Assembly (NCBI GenBank): GCA_020351915.1
Contig: CP070673.1
Location: 4,449,793 to 4,493,387 of the forward strand
Source of the DNA: Deltaproteobacteria bacterium
GTDB taxonomy: Bacteria > Desulfobacterota > DSM-4660 > Desulfatiglandales > B25-G16
DNA: 43,595 nucleotides
Direction of reading: 5' to 3'
In this document: positions 25,259 to 34,041 of the stretch, in pieces
Numbering within the stretch: position 1 is the first letter of the stretch
Layout of the letters: every line of letters starts with the position of its first letter
Translations under genes and position numbers: made by a program
Notes under the pieces: generated by a model
The model's input: the letters and a program-made list of their open reading frames with translations, nothing else
Told to the model about the DNA's origin: nothing
Databases searched by the model: none

Positions 25259-25921
25259 TCAAACAGCCAGAAATTTTGTTACATATACTTTATGAACCTC
25301 CCCGGTAGATAAGGCACTATTTACTCCGCCTATTATGAGCTTCTTCAGGCTTTCTAGAGGAGGAACCTCCTTTCTCTTGCTGATCTCCTCGGTTAATATG
25401 TCGTAAATGATTCCCCTAAACTCCTTTTTCTTGTCCGTCATTTGTCTCTTTATTTCTTTATTCGGCAATTTAAAGGAAATACTTAAAGAGATATACGTGA
25501 ATTCCCTGTTCTCTGGAATGGGAATAATAAATGAATCAAAGAGCAGTACTCGCTCTTCAGGGCCTGAGATCCTCGCAAGGGGGACCGACTCGCTGTTTTG
25601 CCTCGGTAATCCTTTTAATTTTTCCTCTTTCAGATGAAGGTATCCTATTCCTATCAGAACACAGAGCCCGATTGTGCTCACTACCCACAACCCTTTTTTA
25701 CCGCTCCCTCTCCTGTCTGGGTGATGAGCCTTTTTCTCCTCTGGAATCGGTTTCGTTTCAGCGTCATCTGATTCATCTAGTTCAATTGCAGAGAATTCTT
25801 CCTCTTCGGGACCTTCTGAATTCTCCTGTTCTGAGATTGCTCCAGTCTGTTCTTCCCCCAATTCATCTAATTCACCTCCATTGAGTCCCGCTGCATTTTC
25901 GTCGTGCTCTGGAGAAGCCAT
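25259..25921 (-). CDS. FliL-like protein, second paralogue with acidic N-terminus
   Basis: 220 residues: an acidic cytoplasmic segment of about 70 residues, one membrane helix (about 77-96), and a periplasmic domain with FDSFIIPIPENREFTYISLSISF, then KKKEFRGIIYDILTEEI and a C-terminal VHKVYVTKFLAV. The same landmarks occur in FliL encoded next to motB (LESFIVNLADREG, YTAELRDTILLLL, RLYFTEFVVQ). FliL surrounds and supports the stator. Three bases separate it from fliA; AAGG lies 7 bases before its ATG. A second FliL may serve the second MotB-like protein; that is a guess. Confidence 0.8.
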   Translation of the reverse strand: MASPEHDENAAGLNGGELDELGEEQTGAISEQENSEGPEEEEFSAIELDESDDAETKPIPEEKKAHHPDRRGSGKKGLWVVSTIGLCVLIGIGYLHLKEEKLKGLPRQNSESVPLARISGPEERVLLFDSFIIPIPENREFTYISLSISFKLPNKEIKRQMTDKKKEFRGIIYDILTEEISKRKEVPPLESLKKLIIGGVNSALSTGEVHKVYVTKFLAV

Positions 25922-25923
25922 GA

Positions 25924-26682
25924 TTAACCTTCGTAATATGATCTAAGTTTTGACCTCAAACGAATTATTGCCTTTGAGTGAATTTGAGATATCCTTGACT
26001 CTGTTAGGCTGAGCACCCTGGCTATTTCCTTTAATGTCAATTCCTCATAATAATAGAGTGCTACAACCAACTGCTCCTTTTCTGAAAGCTCTGAAAGGAC
26101 CTGAGAAATAACATTCTTCAGTTCCTTTACCTTTAATGCATCAAAAGGGGAAGGACCATCCGAGGCCTGTTTGGTGAATGCTGGGGCAGACCCATCTGGC
26201 ATAATCTTATCAAGGCTGAGCAGACTCACACCCTGGGCTCTGCTGACCATCTTGTAATAGGTATCAATATCAATATCAAGCTCCTGGGCAACCTCGGCAT
26301 CGTCTGGTTCCCTACTAAGTCTGGAATTCAGGCTCAGCATAGCATCCTCAATCCGATGAATATCCTTCCTGACAGACCGAGGAATCCAGTCCATTTTTCT
26401 CAACTCATCTAATATGGCCCCCCGAATCCTGTGCTCTGCGTATGTCTGAAACTTAATCCCCATCTCTGAGTCAAATTTATCAAGGGCATCGAGCAACCCG
26501 ACTATCCCTGCACTGGTCAACTCTTCTCTCGATACATTGGGGGGCACCCTGACCGCCATCCTGCCAGCAATATATCTTACGAGGGGGGCATATTTCACGA
26601 CAAGCTCTTCTCTGAGCTTTGGATCCACTTTTCCCTGTTCTATTTCGTAGCCCTGTTGATATCTATTAATCTCTGCCTTCAT
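25924..26682 (-). CDS. fliA: Flagellar sigma factor FliA (sigma-28)
   Basis: 252 residues from the chosen start. Region 2 reads GIVGLLDALDKFDSEMGIKFQTYAEHRIRGAILDELRKMDWIPRSVR in substance (cited in parts: GLLDALDKFD, FQTYAEHRIRGAI, MDWIPRSVR); region 4 has a helix-turn-helix in LTLKEIARVLSLTESRISQI. It directs RNA polymerase to late flagellar genes, probably including flgN-flgK-flgL here. The frame is open 20 codons further up, within flhG; the ATG at 26682 has AAGGG directly before it, which is too close to be ideal, so the start is uncertain. It overlaps flhG by 17 bases. Confidence 0.95.
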   Translation of the reverse strand: MKAEINRYQQGYEIEQGKVDPKLREELVVKYAPLVRYIAGRMAVRVPPNVSREELTSAGIVGLLDALDKFDSEMGIKFQTYAEHRIRGAILDELRKMDWIPRSVRKDIHRIEDAMLSLNSRLSREPDDAEVAQELDIDIDTYYKMVSRAQGVSLLSLDKIMPDGSAPAFTKQASDGPSPFDALKVKELKNVISQVLSELSEKEQLVVALYYYEELTLKEIARVLSLTESRISQIHSKAIIRLRSKLRSYYEG

Positions 26683-27598
26683 TCCCTTGACCCGGCATTC
26701 CCGCCATAAGTCTTTTCCAGAAGAATTTGATATTACCATCAATTGGTCTTCTATCTGTCTGCTTAACGAGATAATGAGCCAGCTCTTTAAAGCTCTTGCT
26801 TGACGATGACTCAGGGTAACAACATACTACCGGTTCCCTTCTCGTCACTGACTCTTGCAAACAACTATCCCATGGGATAAATCCGGCATAATCTATTGAT
26901 ATGCCGCCCATAAAGCGTGCCACAACTTTGCTCAGGTTCTGATACACTGACCGTGCCTCTTTTTCATCTTCCACCATATTTACCAAAAGAAGAAAGCTCT
27001 TCGTTGCATGCTGGCGGAACATCACCTTCATAAGGGCATAGGCATCGGTGATAGAGGTGGGTTCTGGGGTTACAATGACGATCCTTTCTTGCGCTGCCAG
27101 ATTGAAATAGATAACATTTGAGGAGATCCCTGCACCGGTATCGATCAGCAGGATATCAAAGTTGTCATTCAAGGTATCAAATTCATTGAGGAGGTTTATC
27201 TTCTGGCCTTCTGTCAGGTGCACCAATTCCTGCACACCTGAACTGGCGGGCATGACTGCAACGCCTTCCGGCCCGGTGACGATGATCTGAGATAGCTCTT
27301 TTTCACCTTTTATGACCTCCGCAATGGTGTGCTTGGGATTAAGACCAAAGATAATATCAATATTCGCCAGCCCCAGATCGGCATCAAAGATTAAGACTTT
27401 TTTTCCCATCCTTTGACATGCAATAGCTATGTTACCGACTGCATTTGTTTTCCCCACACCACCCTTGCCACTCGTAATGGCAATGACCCTGGGTTTGGTT
27501 TGTGACGAAAATGATTGAGATCGGTTATCCCTTCTCAGCCGGCAAATTTTATCAGATTTTCCCTTTACCATCCTTCTCAACCCTGTTGCCTGATCCAT
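26666..27598 (-). CDS. flhG: FlhG (FleN/YlxH), MinD-type ATPase
   Basis: 310 residues. The N-terminal DQATGLR (2-8) is the motif that activates the FlhF GTPase. The deviant Walker A KGGVGKT (45-51), FDADLGLANIDI and LLIDTGAGI are all present. FlhG limits flagellar number and, with FlhF, places the organelle; it can also bind FliM/FliN. A C-terminal membrane-targeting helix is expected after about residue 290 (FFWKRLMAGM). Lies 27 bases after flhF and overlaps fliA. Confidence 0.95.
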   Translation of the reverse strand: MDQATGLRRMVKGKSDKICRLRRDNRSQSFSSQTKPRVIAITSGKGGVGKTNAVGNIAIACQRMGKKVLIFDADLGLANIDIIFGLNPKHTIAEVIKGEKELSQIIVTGPEGVAVMPASSGVQELVHLTEGQKINLLNEFDTLNDNFDILLIDTGAGISSNVIYFNLAAQERIVIVTPEPTSITDAYALMKVMFRQHATKSFLLLVNMVEDEKEARSVYQNLSKVVARFMGGISIDYAGFIPWDSCLQESVTRREPVVCCYPESSSSKSFKELAHYLVKQTDRRPIDGNIKFFWKRLMAGMPGQGNEGRD

Positions 27599-27624
27599 CG
27601 ATTCATTCTCCAGTGAAAAATAGA

Positions 27625-28680
27625 TTAATTTTCATTCAATAAGAGTTGTAGGATTCTCCCCTTATGAGCCCTCTCAATATCCTCCGGTACATTCTGCCCC
27701 GTAGTAAGGTAGGAAATAGGTGCCTGTAGTCTCATTATCTGGTTTATTACTGATCCACAGGTTTCTGCTTCATCTATCTTGGTAAATATATAGCTTTGAA
27801 ATCCGAGGGGGCTGAAATTAAGAGCTGTCTGGTTCATCTCTGACTCAGTAGTTGCAACGCTCAAAAGGAGATGGGAACTTATTGCCAAATCATTGGTCAT
27901 CATCTTCTTAAGTGCGTCTATCCTGTCCGTATCATACTGGCTCTGGCCTGCGGTATCGATCAACACAGCATCGGCCGTTTCCATTCTCTTCAGAGCAAAA
28001 AGCAAATCTTTTCTCGTAAATGCTGGAAAACAAGGTATGCCTAAAATATGCGCATAGGTCTTGAGCTGTTCCATAGCACCTATCCTGTAGTTGTCTATAG
28101 AGACTAGGCCCACCTTTTTCCCTGCCTTAAGCTTGAGCTGTGCAGCGAGCTTTGCGATGGTAGTAGTCTTTCCCACGCCGGTTGTCCCGACAAAGGCCGC
28201 AACTACCTGCCTTTTATCTGTTGGTGTAAAGGGATCTCTTAGCTCAATTACCTCCATAATCTCTTTGATCGCTCTCTCACGGATACCTTTCACAGGGGCA
28301 ACCGACACTCCATCAAGTGCGCCAGCCTTTTCCAGGAAGAGCTTGGCATAATGATCCTTAACGCCGCTCCTGATCAGTTGCGCATAGAGGTTGGTGAGAG
28401 CGGGATTCAGTATTATTCTTTCGAATGTGCCACCAGAATTATTCAAAAGATAGATCATTTCTCTAATACTCATCAGTTCTGATTTTACTTCCCGCAAAGG
28501 ACTCAGATTGGTGTGAGAACTATGATCTCCTGCTGGTACTGCAGCAATCTCAAACAGACTGTTTTCACCCTTTTTCCCCAATTTCTTCGTTGAAAGTATC
28601 ATGGCTTCCGGACCCAAAACATTCTTAACCATAGCCACGGCCTCTTTAATTGTGCCTGCCTGGTATTTTCTAACCTGCAT
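27625..28680 (-). CDS. flhF: FlhF, SRP-type GTPase
   Basis: 351 residues: N-terminal B domain (MQVRKYQAGTIKEAVAMVKN), then N and G domains with G1 GTTGVGKTTT (165-174), the insertion-box region VSIDNYRIGAMEQLKTYA, G3 DTAGQSQYD and G4 TKIDEA. It recruits early flagellar parts to their site. The first bases overlap the end of flhA by 11. Confidence 0.96.
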   Translation of the reverse strand: MQVRKYQAGTIKEAVAMVKNVLGPEAMILSTKKLGKKGENSLFEIAAVPAGDHSSHTNLSPLREVKSELMSIREMIYLLNNSGGTFERIILNPALTNLYAQLIRSGVKDHYAKLFLEKAGALDGVSVAPVKGIRERAIKEIMEVIELRDPFTPTDKRQVVAAFVGTTGVGKTTTIAKLAAQLKLKAGKKVGLVSIDNYRIGAMEQLKTYAHILGIPCFPAFTRKDLLFALKRMETADAVLIDTAGQSQYDTDRIDALKKMMTNDLAISSHLLLSVATTESEMNQTALNFSPLGFQSYIFTKIDEAETCGSVINQIMRLQAPISYLTTGQNVPEDIERAHKGRILQLLLNEN

Positions 28681-30757
28681 AGCCTGAGTTCACCTCTCCA
28701 ATGGATTGAAATCTTATGTCACTTAGTAGCTCACTCTGAGACAACACTATCAAAGAAGGAATAAACTGTTCTACTAATTGCTTTAGATGCCTTCGCAGTG
28801 TCGGCGATGTGAGAAGAATCGGTTGAATATTCTTTGCCATGGCCTTTTCTGCCTCCTCTTTGATAGAGGCAAGAATTGGATCTACAACCTTTGGGTCAAC
28901 AGAGAGATACGAACCGTGTTCCGTCTTCTGTATGCCTTTAAGTAGTATATCTTCTACATCCTGAGCCATGGTTATCAGTTTCAGCACCCCATCTTCTCCC
29001 ATGTGAGGGCTGATAATAGATCTGGAGAGCTTGTGCCTCACGTATTCGGTTAAGAGTTCTGGGTCTTTTGTCAGGGGGGCATAGTCGGCGAGGGTCTCTA
29101 CAACGGTTAACATGTCCCTGATAGAAATGCGCTCCCGTAATAGATTTTGTAAGACCTTTTGCACACCCCCTAAGGAAAGAAGATTTGGCACTAACTCCTC
29201 AACCGCCTTCGGATATGACCTGCTCAGATTATCAAGCAAGTTTTGAACCTCTTGCCTGCCCAACAATTCTGAGAGGTGCTTTCGAAGGACTTCGGTCAGA
29301 TGGGTGGCCATAATCGTAACACTATCAACCACCGTGTAGCCGGCAAGCTTTGCTTCTTCTTTGGTTGCCTCCGGTATCCAAATAGCAGGCAGATTAAATG
29401 AAGGCTCCCGTGTTTCTATTCCCGCAATTTTTCGGGTAGCATCTCCGGGGTCCATAGCCAAATAGTGATTCACCATCAATTCAGCGCCCGCTATCCTTAC
29501 CCCTTTCAGCAAAACCTGATACTCAGCTGAATCTAGTTGAAGATTATCTCTGATATGGATCGGTGGTATTACCAAACCCATGTCAATAGCAAACTGTCGT
29601 CTGATTGATCGAACCCGATCCAGAAATTCTCCACCCTGCTCTCTATCAACCAGGGGGATGAGGCCATACCCTACTTCCAGTTCAAGAGGGTCAACCAGCA
29701 GCAGATGCTCCACCGGTTCAGGCCCCATCTCCACCTTCTCCTTCTTCTTTGTTGCAATCTCTTTTTCCGCCAATGCCTGGCTTCTCCTGCTCGCAAGGTA
29801 GACGCTGCTCGCAATGAGTATGGAGAGTACTATGAACGGTACGTGTGGTAAGCCAGGAATAAGCCCGAAAAAGAAGATGGTGAACGCAGCAAGATAGATA
29901 GCCTTTGGATAACCAAAGAACTGCTTGCCGAATTCCTTTCCCATGGTGTCTTCTGATGCTGCCCTGCTGACCACTATACCGGCGGCAGTTGATATGGTGA
30001 GTGCAGGGATCTGTGATACGAGCCCATCACCGATAGTTAAAAGGGTATAGGCCTGGGCAGCGTCAATAGCAGACATCTTTTTTTGAAGTACCCCGATGAT
30101 AAATCCGCCAATAATATTAATCAGGGTAATAATTATCCCTGCGATTGCGTCTCCTCTCACAAATTTCGCTGCACCATCCATTGCTCCATGGAATTCAGCC
30201 TCCCGTGCAATCGTGCTTCGGCGCCGCTTTGCTTCATCCTCATCTATCAGCCCGGCGTTTAGATCTGCATCAATGCTCATCTGCTTTCCAGGCATGGCAT
30301 CAAGGGTGAATCGCGCAGCAACCTCAGCGATCCTGGTGGCGCCCTTGGTAATAACCACAAAATTTACGATAACCAGGATAACAAAGACGATCATGCCTAC
30401 TACGTAATCCCCTCCGACCACAAAACTCCCAAAAGACTTGATAACCTTCCCTGCTGCCAGAGGCCCCTCGTTGCCATGGAGCAGTATCAAACGAGTAGAT
30501 GCCACATTGAGGGAAAGCCGAAACAGGGTCACCACCAAAAGCAGTGAGGGGAATATGGAAAAATCCAGGGGTTTGAGTGAATACATGGCAATCAGGAGAA
30601 TAGTTATCGACAGGGTGATATTCAGCGCTAGAAGGAAATCCAGGAGTACAGGTGGTAGCGGGATAATCATAACCACCAGGACCGTAACCACCCCAACAAC
30701 GGTCAGCACCTCACTGATAGCGGCAGGACTCGATTTTGATCTTATGACATCTTCCAT
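28670..30757 (-). CDS. flhA: Flagellar export gate protein FlhA
   Basis: 695 residues: about eight N-terminal membrane helices, the FHIPEP signature region (FRLSLNVASTRLIL ... AARFTLDAMPGKQMSIDADL), and a cytoplasmic C-terminal domain from about residue 340 that receives chaperone-substrate complexes. All of it is intact. Its leader is unusual: the ATG is preceded directly by GGCACTTATA, the edge of the intergenic repeat at 30762-30827, and only a weak AGG is available. Followed by flhF with an 11-base overlap. Confidence 0.97.
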   Translation of the reverse strand: MEDVIRSKSSPAAISEVLTVVGVVTVLVVMIIPLPPVLLDFLLALNITLSITILLIAMYSLKPLDFSIFPSLLLVVTLFRLSLNVASTRLILLHGNEGPLAAGKVIKSFGSFVVGGDYVVGMIVFVILVIVNFVVITKGATRIAEVAARFTLDAMPGKQMSIDADLNAGLIDEDEAKRRRSTIAREAEFHGAMDGAAKFVRGDAIAGIIITLINIIGGFIIGVLQKKMSAIDAAQAYTLLTIGDGLVSQIPALTISTAAGIVVSRAASEDTMGKEFGKQFFGYPKAIYLAAFTIFFFGLIPGLPHVPFIVLSILIASSVYLASRRSQALAEKEIATKKKEKVEMGPEPVEHLLLVDPLELEVGYGLIPLVDREQGGEFLDRVRSIRRQFAIDMGLVIPPIHIRDNLQLDSAEYQVLLKGVRIAGAELMVNHYLAMDPGDATRKIAGIETREPSFNLPAIWIPEATKEEAKLAGYTVVDSVTIMATHLTEVLRKHLSELLGRQEVQNLLDNLSRSYPKAVEELVPNLLSLGGVQKVLQNLLRERISIRDMLTVVETLADYAPLTKDPELLTEYVRHKLSRSIISPHMGEDGVLKLITMAQDVEDILLKGIQKTEHGSYLSVDPKVVDPILASIKEEAEKAMAKNIQPILLTSPTLRRHLKQLVEQFIPSLIVLSQSELLSDIRFQSIGEVNSGYAG

Positions 30758-30761
30758 TATA

Positions 30762-30827
30762 AGTGCCTAAAGTTACTAATGCCTACTGCTTACTCCCTGC
30801 TGCCTGTTAAGTACCCAAAGTGTAATC
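30762..30827 (-). repeat. Intergenic repeat, copy 1 (flhB-flhA gap)
   Basis: Matches 32757-32822 in 60 of 66 positions without gaps (shared blocks GTTACTAATGCCTACTGCT and TAAGTACCCAAAGTGTAATC). It begins 4 bases from the flhA start codon and forms its leader. Confidence 0.8.
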
Positions 30828-30863
30828 CCTCAATTCCTCAATCCCTGAATTCCTCATTTTCCG

Positions 30864-31940
30864 CTACCCTGCATGTGCATACTTTCCCTTCAACTTGTAA
30901 ATATATGCCAAAACCTCGGCAACAGCCTGATACAGGGCAGGTGGTATTTCTTCACCGATTTCAACCAAGGAATAGAGGCTGCGCGCAAGATCTTTATTCT
31001 CTAAGATAGGGATATCATGTTTTGCTGCTAATTCTCTGATTTTTGCGGCTATTCTTCCTGAACCTTTTGCGAGCAATCGAGGTGCCCCCATGGAAGAACT
31101 ATCATACTTTAAGGCAACTGCAAGGGTGGTGGGGTTGGTTATCACCACATCCGCCTGCGGAACCGCCTGCATCATCCTCCTTCTCGCCATCTGCATCTGA
31201 ATGCTCTTTATCCTTGATTTGATCAAGGGATCACCCTCTGTTCTTTTGAATTCGTCCTTCACCTCTTTCTTGCTCATCTTGATCTTCTTCTCAAACTCCC
31301 ATCTCTGGAATGCATAATCGATGACTACCAGAAAGATCATTGCCAGGGTACACCTGATAAAGATCTTGAAAATGGCGAGGAGGATATAGGCCGCAATCGA
31401 ATGTGTTTCCATCTCCCCTAAAAAGGAAACATTCTTCATCTCACCCCTTAAGGACCAATAGGCTATCCCCCCGACGATGGCTAACTTTAACAAGCACTTG
31501 AATAATTCCATAAACGATTGCTTGGAGAAAAGCCTGCCAAAACCCTTAATGGGATCCAATTTCGACAATTTGGGCTTGATCAATTCACCGGAGAACATAA
31601 AGCCCACCTGCATGATATTCGAAAACACAGCTGCAATAACAATGGCCGCCAAAAGAGGGCTGATTGCTATGATAAATGAGGTGATCATCCTTTCGGCAAA
31701 TACCATGAAATCTGCTAAACTAAGATCATGCAAAGTGATAAGAGAAAATGCCCCTTTCATAATATCCTGGATCTGTGAATACATATAGGATCCAAACACC
31801 GTTAACGTGATGAGACCGGTCAGGAGTACAGCCACTGAAGGCAACTCCCTGCTCTTTGCTACCTCTCCCTTCTTTCGGACATCTTCTCTCTTCCGTGGAG
31901 TTGGTTGTTCGGTTTTTTCCTCAAAACTCTTTTCAGCCAT
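30864..31940 (-). CDS. flhB: Flagellar export switch protein FlhB, NPTT variant
   Basis: 358 residues. N-terminal EKTEQPTPRKREDVRKKGEVAKSREL, four membrane helices, then the cytoplasmic domain. The autocleavage site, normally NPTH, reads NPTT (residues 269-272; bases 31125-31136): VVITNPTTLAVALKYD. The cleaving Asn and the Pro are kept, so cleavage is still likely; the His change may alter rate or switching. C-terminal APRLLAKGSGRIAAKIREL and EEIPPALYQAVAEVLAYIY are normal. A GTG precedes the ATG directly; ATG 31940 is chosen with AGGTG upstream. It abuts the fliR stop. Confidence 0.95.
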   Translation of the reverse strand: MAEKSFEEKTEQPTPRKREDVRKKGEVAKSRELPSVAVLLTGLITLTVFGSYMYSQIQDIMKGAFSLITLHDLSLADFMVFAERMITSFIIAISPLLAAIVIAAVFSNIMQVGFMFSGELIKPKLSKLDPIKGFGRLFSKQSFMELFKCLLKLAIVGGIAYWSLRGEMKNVSFLGEMETHSIAAYILLAIFKIFIRCTLAMIFLVVIDYAFQRWEFEKKIKMSKKEVKDEFKRTEGDPLIKSRIKSIQMQMARRRMMQAVPQADVVITNPTTLAVALKYDSSSMGAPRLLAKGSGRIAAKIRELAAKHDIPILENKDLARSLYSLVEIGEEIPPALYQAVAEVLAYIYKLKGKYAHAG

Positions 31941-31943
31941 CAC

Positions 31944-32726
31944 CTACACCTTTAACCAGGACATGGTATTCACCAGTACAGAACCAAGACCGCCCAGATA
32001 TTTCTCCATAGATCTCAAAAGCACATTTAAACATATGCCAAAGAATAGAAGTCCTATGACTATCTGCACAGGAAATGCGACAATCATAATGTTCATTTGG
32101 GGCATAAGCTTTGTAATGAGACCAAAGGCAACCTTGGTAAAGAGAAGGGCGGCAATAGCTGGCGCCCCGATTTTTATGGCTACAGCAAACATGTCGCTGG
32201 AAGTGAGCACAATTGTTTGAAATATTTGTCTGTTTAAGCCCAGTGAACCCACGTTTATGATCTCAAAACTCTCCCTCATTGCACTCAGCATTATGTGGTG
32301 GCCATTCAAAACGAGGAAAAGCACCATGGCCACCAGGTATGCCATATTGGAGAGGATTGAGACCTGCATGCCGCTCTGTGGGTCTAAGATGTTGGTTATG
32401 GCAAAACCTGTTTGAAAACCCACTAGCTGACCCATCATCTTAACCCCCTCAAAGAACATCTGAACAAGCAGCCCCAAAATCATACCAATGATGAATTCCG
32501 AAAGTACTACCTGCACCATTCCCCACACGGTATGAGGAAAGGGCCCCATCGTATCACTTATGACAGGGTAGAGAATCACGGTGATAACCAGGGCCAGTCC
32601 GACCTTAACAAGAACCGGAATGACCCGTGCACTAAAGAAGGGAAACATGAACAAAACCACACTAACCCTTATCAGTATCAGAAAGAATGCTTCACATTCT
32701 TGATATGATAGAGGAAATAGTTCCAT
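31944..32726 (-). CDS. fliR: Flagellar export gate protein FliR
   Basis: 260 residues, about six membrane helices, with LIRVSVVLFMFPFFSARVIPVLVKVGLAL, the GFQTGFAITNILDPQSG region and the C-terminal PQMNIMIVAFPVQIVIGLLFF typical of FliR. It forms the export pore with FliP and FliQ. The ATG is preceded by GGCACTTACA, nearly the same leader as flhA, and derives from the repeat. The end abuts flhB. Confidence 0.96.
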   Translation of the reverse strand: MELFPLSYQECEAFFLILIRVSVVLFMFPFFSARVIPVLVKVGLALVITVILYPVISDTMGPFPHTVWGMVQVVLSEFIIGMILGLLVQMFFEGVKMMGQLVGFQTGFAITNILDPQSGMQVSILSNMAYLVAMVLFLVLNGHHIMLSAMRESFEIINVGSLGLNRQIFQTIVLTSSDMFAVAIKIGAPAIAALLFTKVAFGLITKLMPQMNIMIVAFPVQIVIGLLFFGICLNVLLRSMEKYLGGLGSVLVNTMSWLKV

Positions 32727-32730
32727 TGTA

Positions 32731-32956
32731 AGTGCCCAAAATTTAAAGTGAACTAAAGTGCCTGAAGTTACTAATGCCTACTGCTCGCTCCCTACTGCCT
32801 AATAAGTACCCAAAGTGTAATCACTCAAATCCCTAAATTCACAATCCCCGCCCGCCTCGCCTGAGTCCCGCAGAGTGGGAAGATGGCGGGCAGGCCTCAA
32901 TCCCTTCCCCCTGTTCATATGTAACAAGAAACGAGCAACCAGTAACGAAACGAACC
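32731..32956 (-). repeat. Intergenic repeat cluster, copy 2 (fliQ-fliR gap)
   Basis: Two blocks. Block 1, 32757-32822, is 60/66 identical to 30762-30827. Block 2, 32843-32901, is 57/59 identical to 34519-34577 and folds as a hairpin (CCGCC...GGCGG around TCCCG...TGGGA). The 29 bases near 32741 (TTTAAAGTGAACTAAAGTG) recur at 34448. No gene in this gap. Confidence 0.85.
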
Positions 32957-32959
32957 CAC

Positions 32960-33229
32960 CTATCTTATATAATTGGGTATCTGCTCAATCGTAGTGGAAG
33001 CAAAGCGCATCAAATGCTCGAGCATCCAGCCGGCAAAATACAGGAGTGCTATCAATACGACCAATATCTTTGGCACAAATGTCAGGGTCATCTCATGGAT
33101 CTGGGTCACAGCCTGAAAGATGCTTACCATTAATCCCACAGCAAGCCCCAGACCAAGCATGGGCATGGCCACCAGTATGGTGACCTTAATCGCCTCCTGT
33201 GCAAATGTAACCACAAAATCCGGCGTCAT
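32960..33229 (-). CDS. fliQ: Flagellar export gate protein FliQ
   Basis: 89 residues, two membrane helices (about 14-38 and 52-74), with QEAIKVTILVAMPMLGLGLAVGLMVSIFQAVTQIHEMTLTFVPKI, quoted here as a family landmark in parts: VGLMVSIFQAVTQI and LTFVPKI. Part of the FliP-FliQ-FliR pore. Two bases separate it from fliP. Confidence 0.96.
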   Translation of the reverse strand: MTPDFVVTFAQEAIKVTILVAMPMLGLGLAVGLMVSIFQAVTQIHEMTLTFVPKILVVLIALLYFAGWMLEHLMRFASTTIEQIPNYIR

Positions 33230-33231
33230 AT

Positions 33232-34041
33232 CTACCCACCCATAAAACTCTTTACCATTGAACCGACAATCAGGTGCCAGCCATCCACCAAAACAAAGAG
33301 CATGAGCTTAAAGGGAAGAGATATGAGGATTGGTGGAAGCATCATCATCCCCATGCTGAGCAAAACGCTCGCCACAACCATATCTATAATCAAGAAGGGT
33401 ACGTATAGGACAAATCCAATAATAAAAGCGGTCTTGAGCTCACTGATAACAAAGGCTGGGATGAGAACAGATGTGGGGATATCTGCCGGATTGTTCGGTT
33501 TTTTCCCGCCTGCCATCTTAACCAAGAGGGCTAGATCCTTTTCCCGTGTCTGCCTAAACATAAATTGTCTGATGGGATTAATAGCCTCCTTCAGGGCAAC
33601 CTCTTGAGAGATCTCTTCATTCAGGTATGGCTGCAGTGCATTACTATTAACCTTCTGCCAAACAGGCATCATAATAAAGAAGGTTAGGAACAAGGCCAGA
33701 CCTGCAATGATCTGGTTAGAAGGGGTTTGCTGGGTACCCAGGGCATGGCGTAAAAAGGCAAAAACTACAGCCAGTCTGGTGAAGGATGTCATGAGCATGA
33801 GGATGGCTGGCGCGAGAGAAAGAACGGTTAGCAGAAGCACGATCTGGAGCAACACGGAGATATCACCAGGACCCTCTCCCTTTTCTACGCCTATATGCAC
33901 TTTCGGAAAGAGGAAATCGGCGGCAGACGCTTCCCCAATACATAGGAGGTAAAACGCTACACAGAGGATAAGAAGAAAAAGTACCCTCTTTGCTGTGTTA
34001 TTCCGGGATCTCCTGATGTTTTGTGTTCCCGTTTCTCTCAC
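33232..34041 (-). CDS. fliP: Flagellar export gate protein FliP
   Basis: 269 residues from the chosen start. A signal peptide (about RVLFLLILCVAFYLLCIGEASA) precedes the conserved FLRHALGTQQTPSNQIIAGL and the C-terminal GMMMLPPILISLPFKLMLF. Start choice: AGGGAG lies 6 bases before GTG 34041, whereas the ATG at 34062 has no ribosome site. It overlaps fliO by 44 bases. Confidence 0.95.
   Translation of the reverse strand: MRETGTQNIRRSRNNTAKRVLFLLILCVAFYLLCIGEASAADFLFPKVHIGVEKGEGPGDISVLLQIVLLLTVLSLAPAILMLMTSFTRLAVVFAFLRHALGTQQTPSNQIIAGLALFLTFFIMMPVWQKVNSNALQPYLNEEISQEVALKEAINPIRQFMFRQTREKDLALLVKMAGGKKPNNPADIPTSVLIPAFVISELKTAFIIGFVLYVPFLIIDMVVASVLLSMGMMMLPPILISLPFKLMLFVLVDGWHLIVGSMVKSFMGG

Noticed and set aside
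25110-25295. 61-codon frame next to the hairpin island
   Set aside because: No ribosome site and no family; overlaps the end of the FliL-like gene on the other strand.
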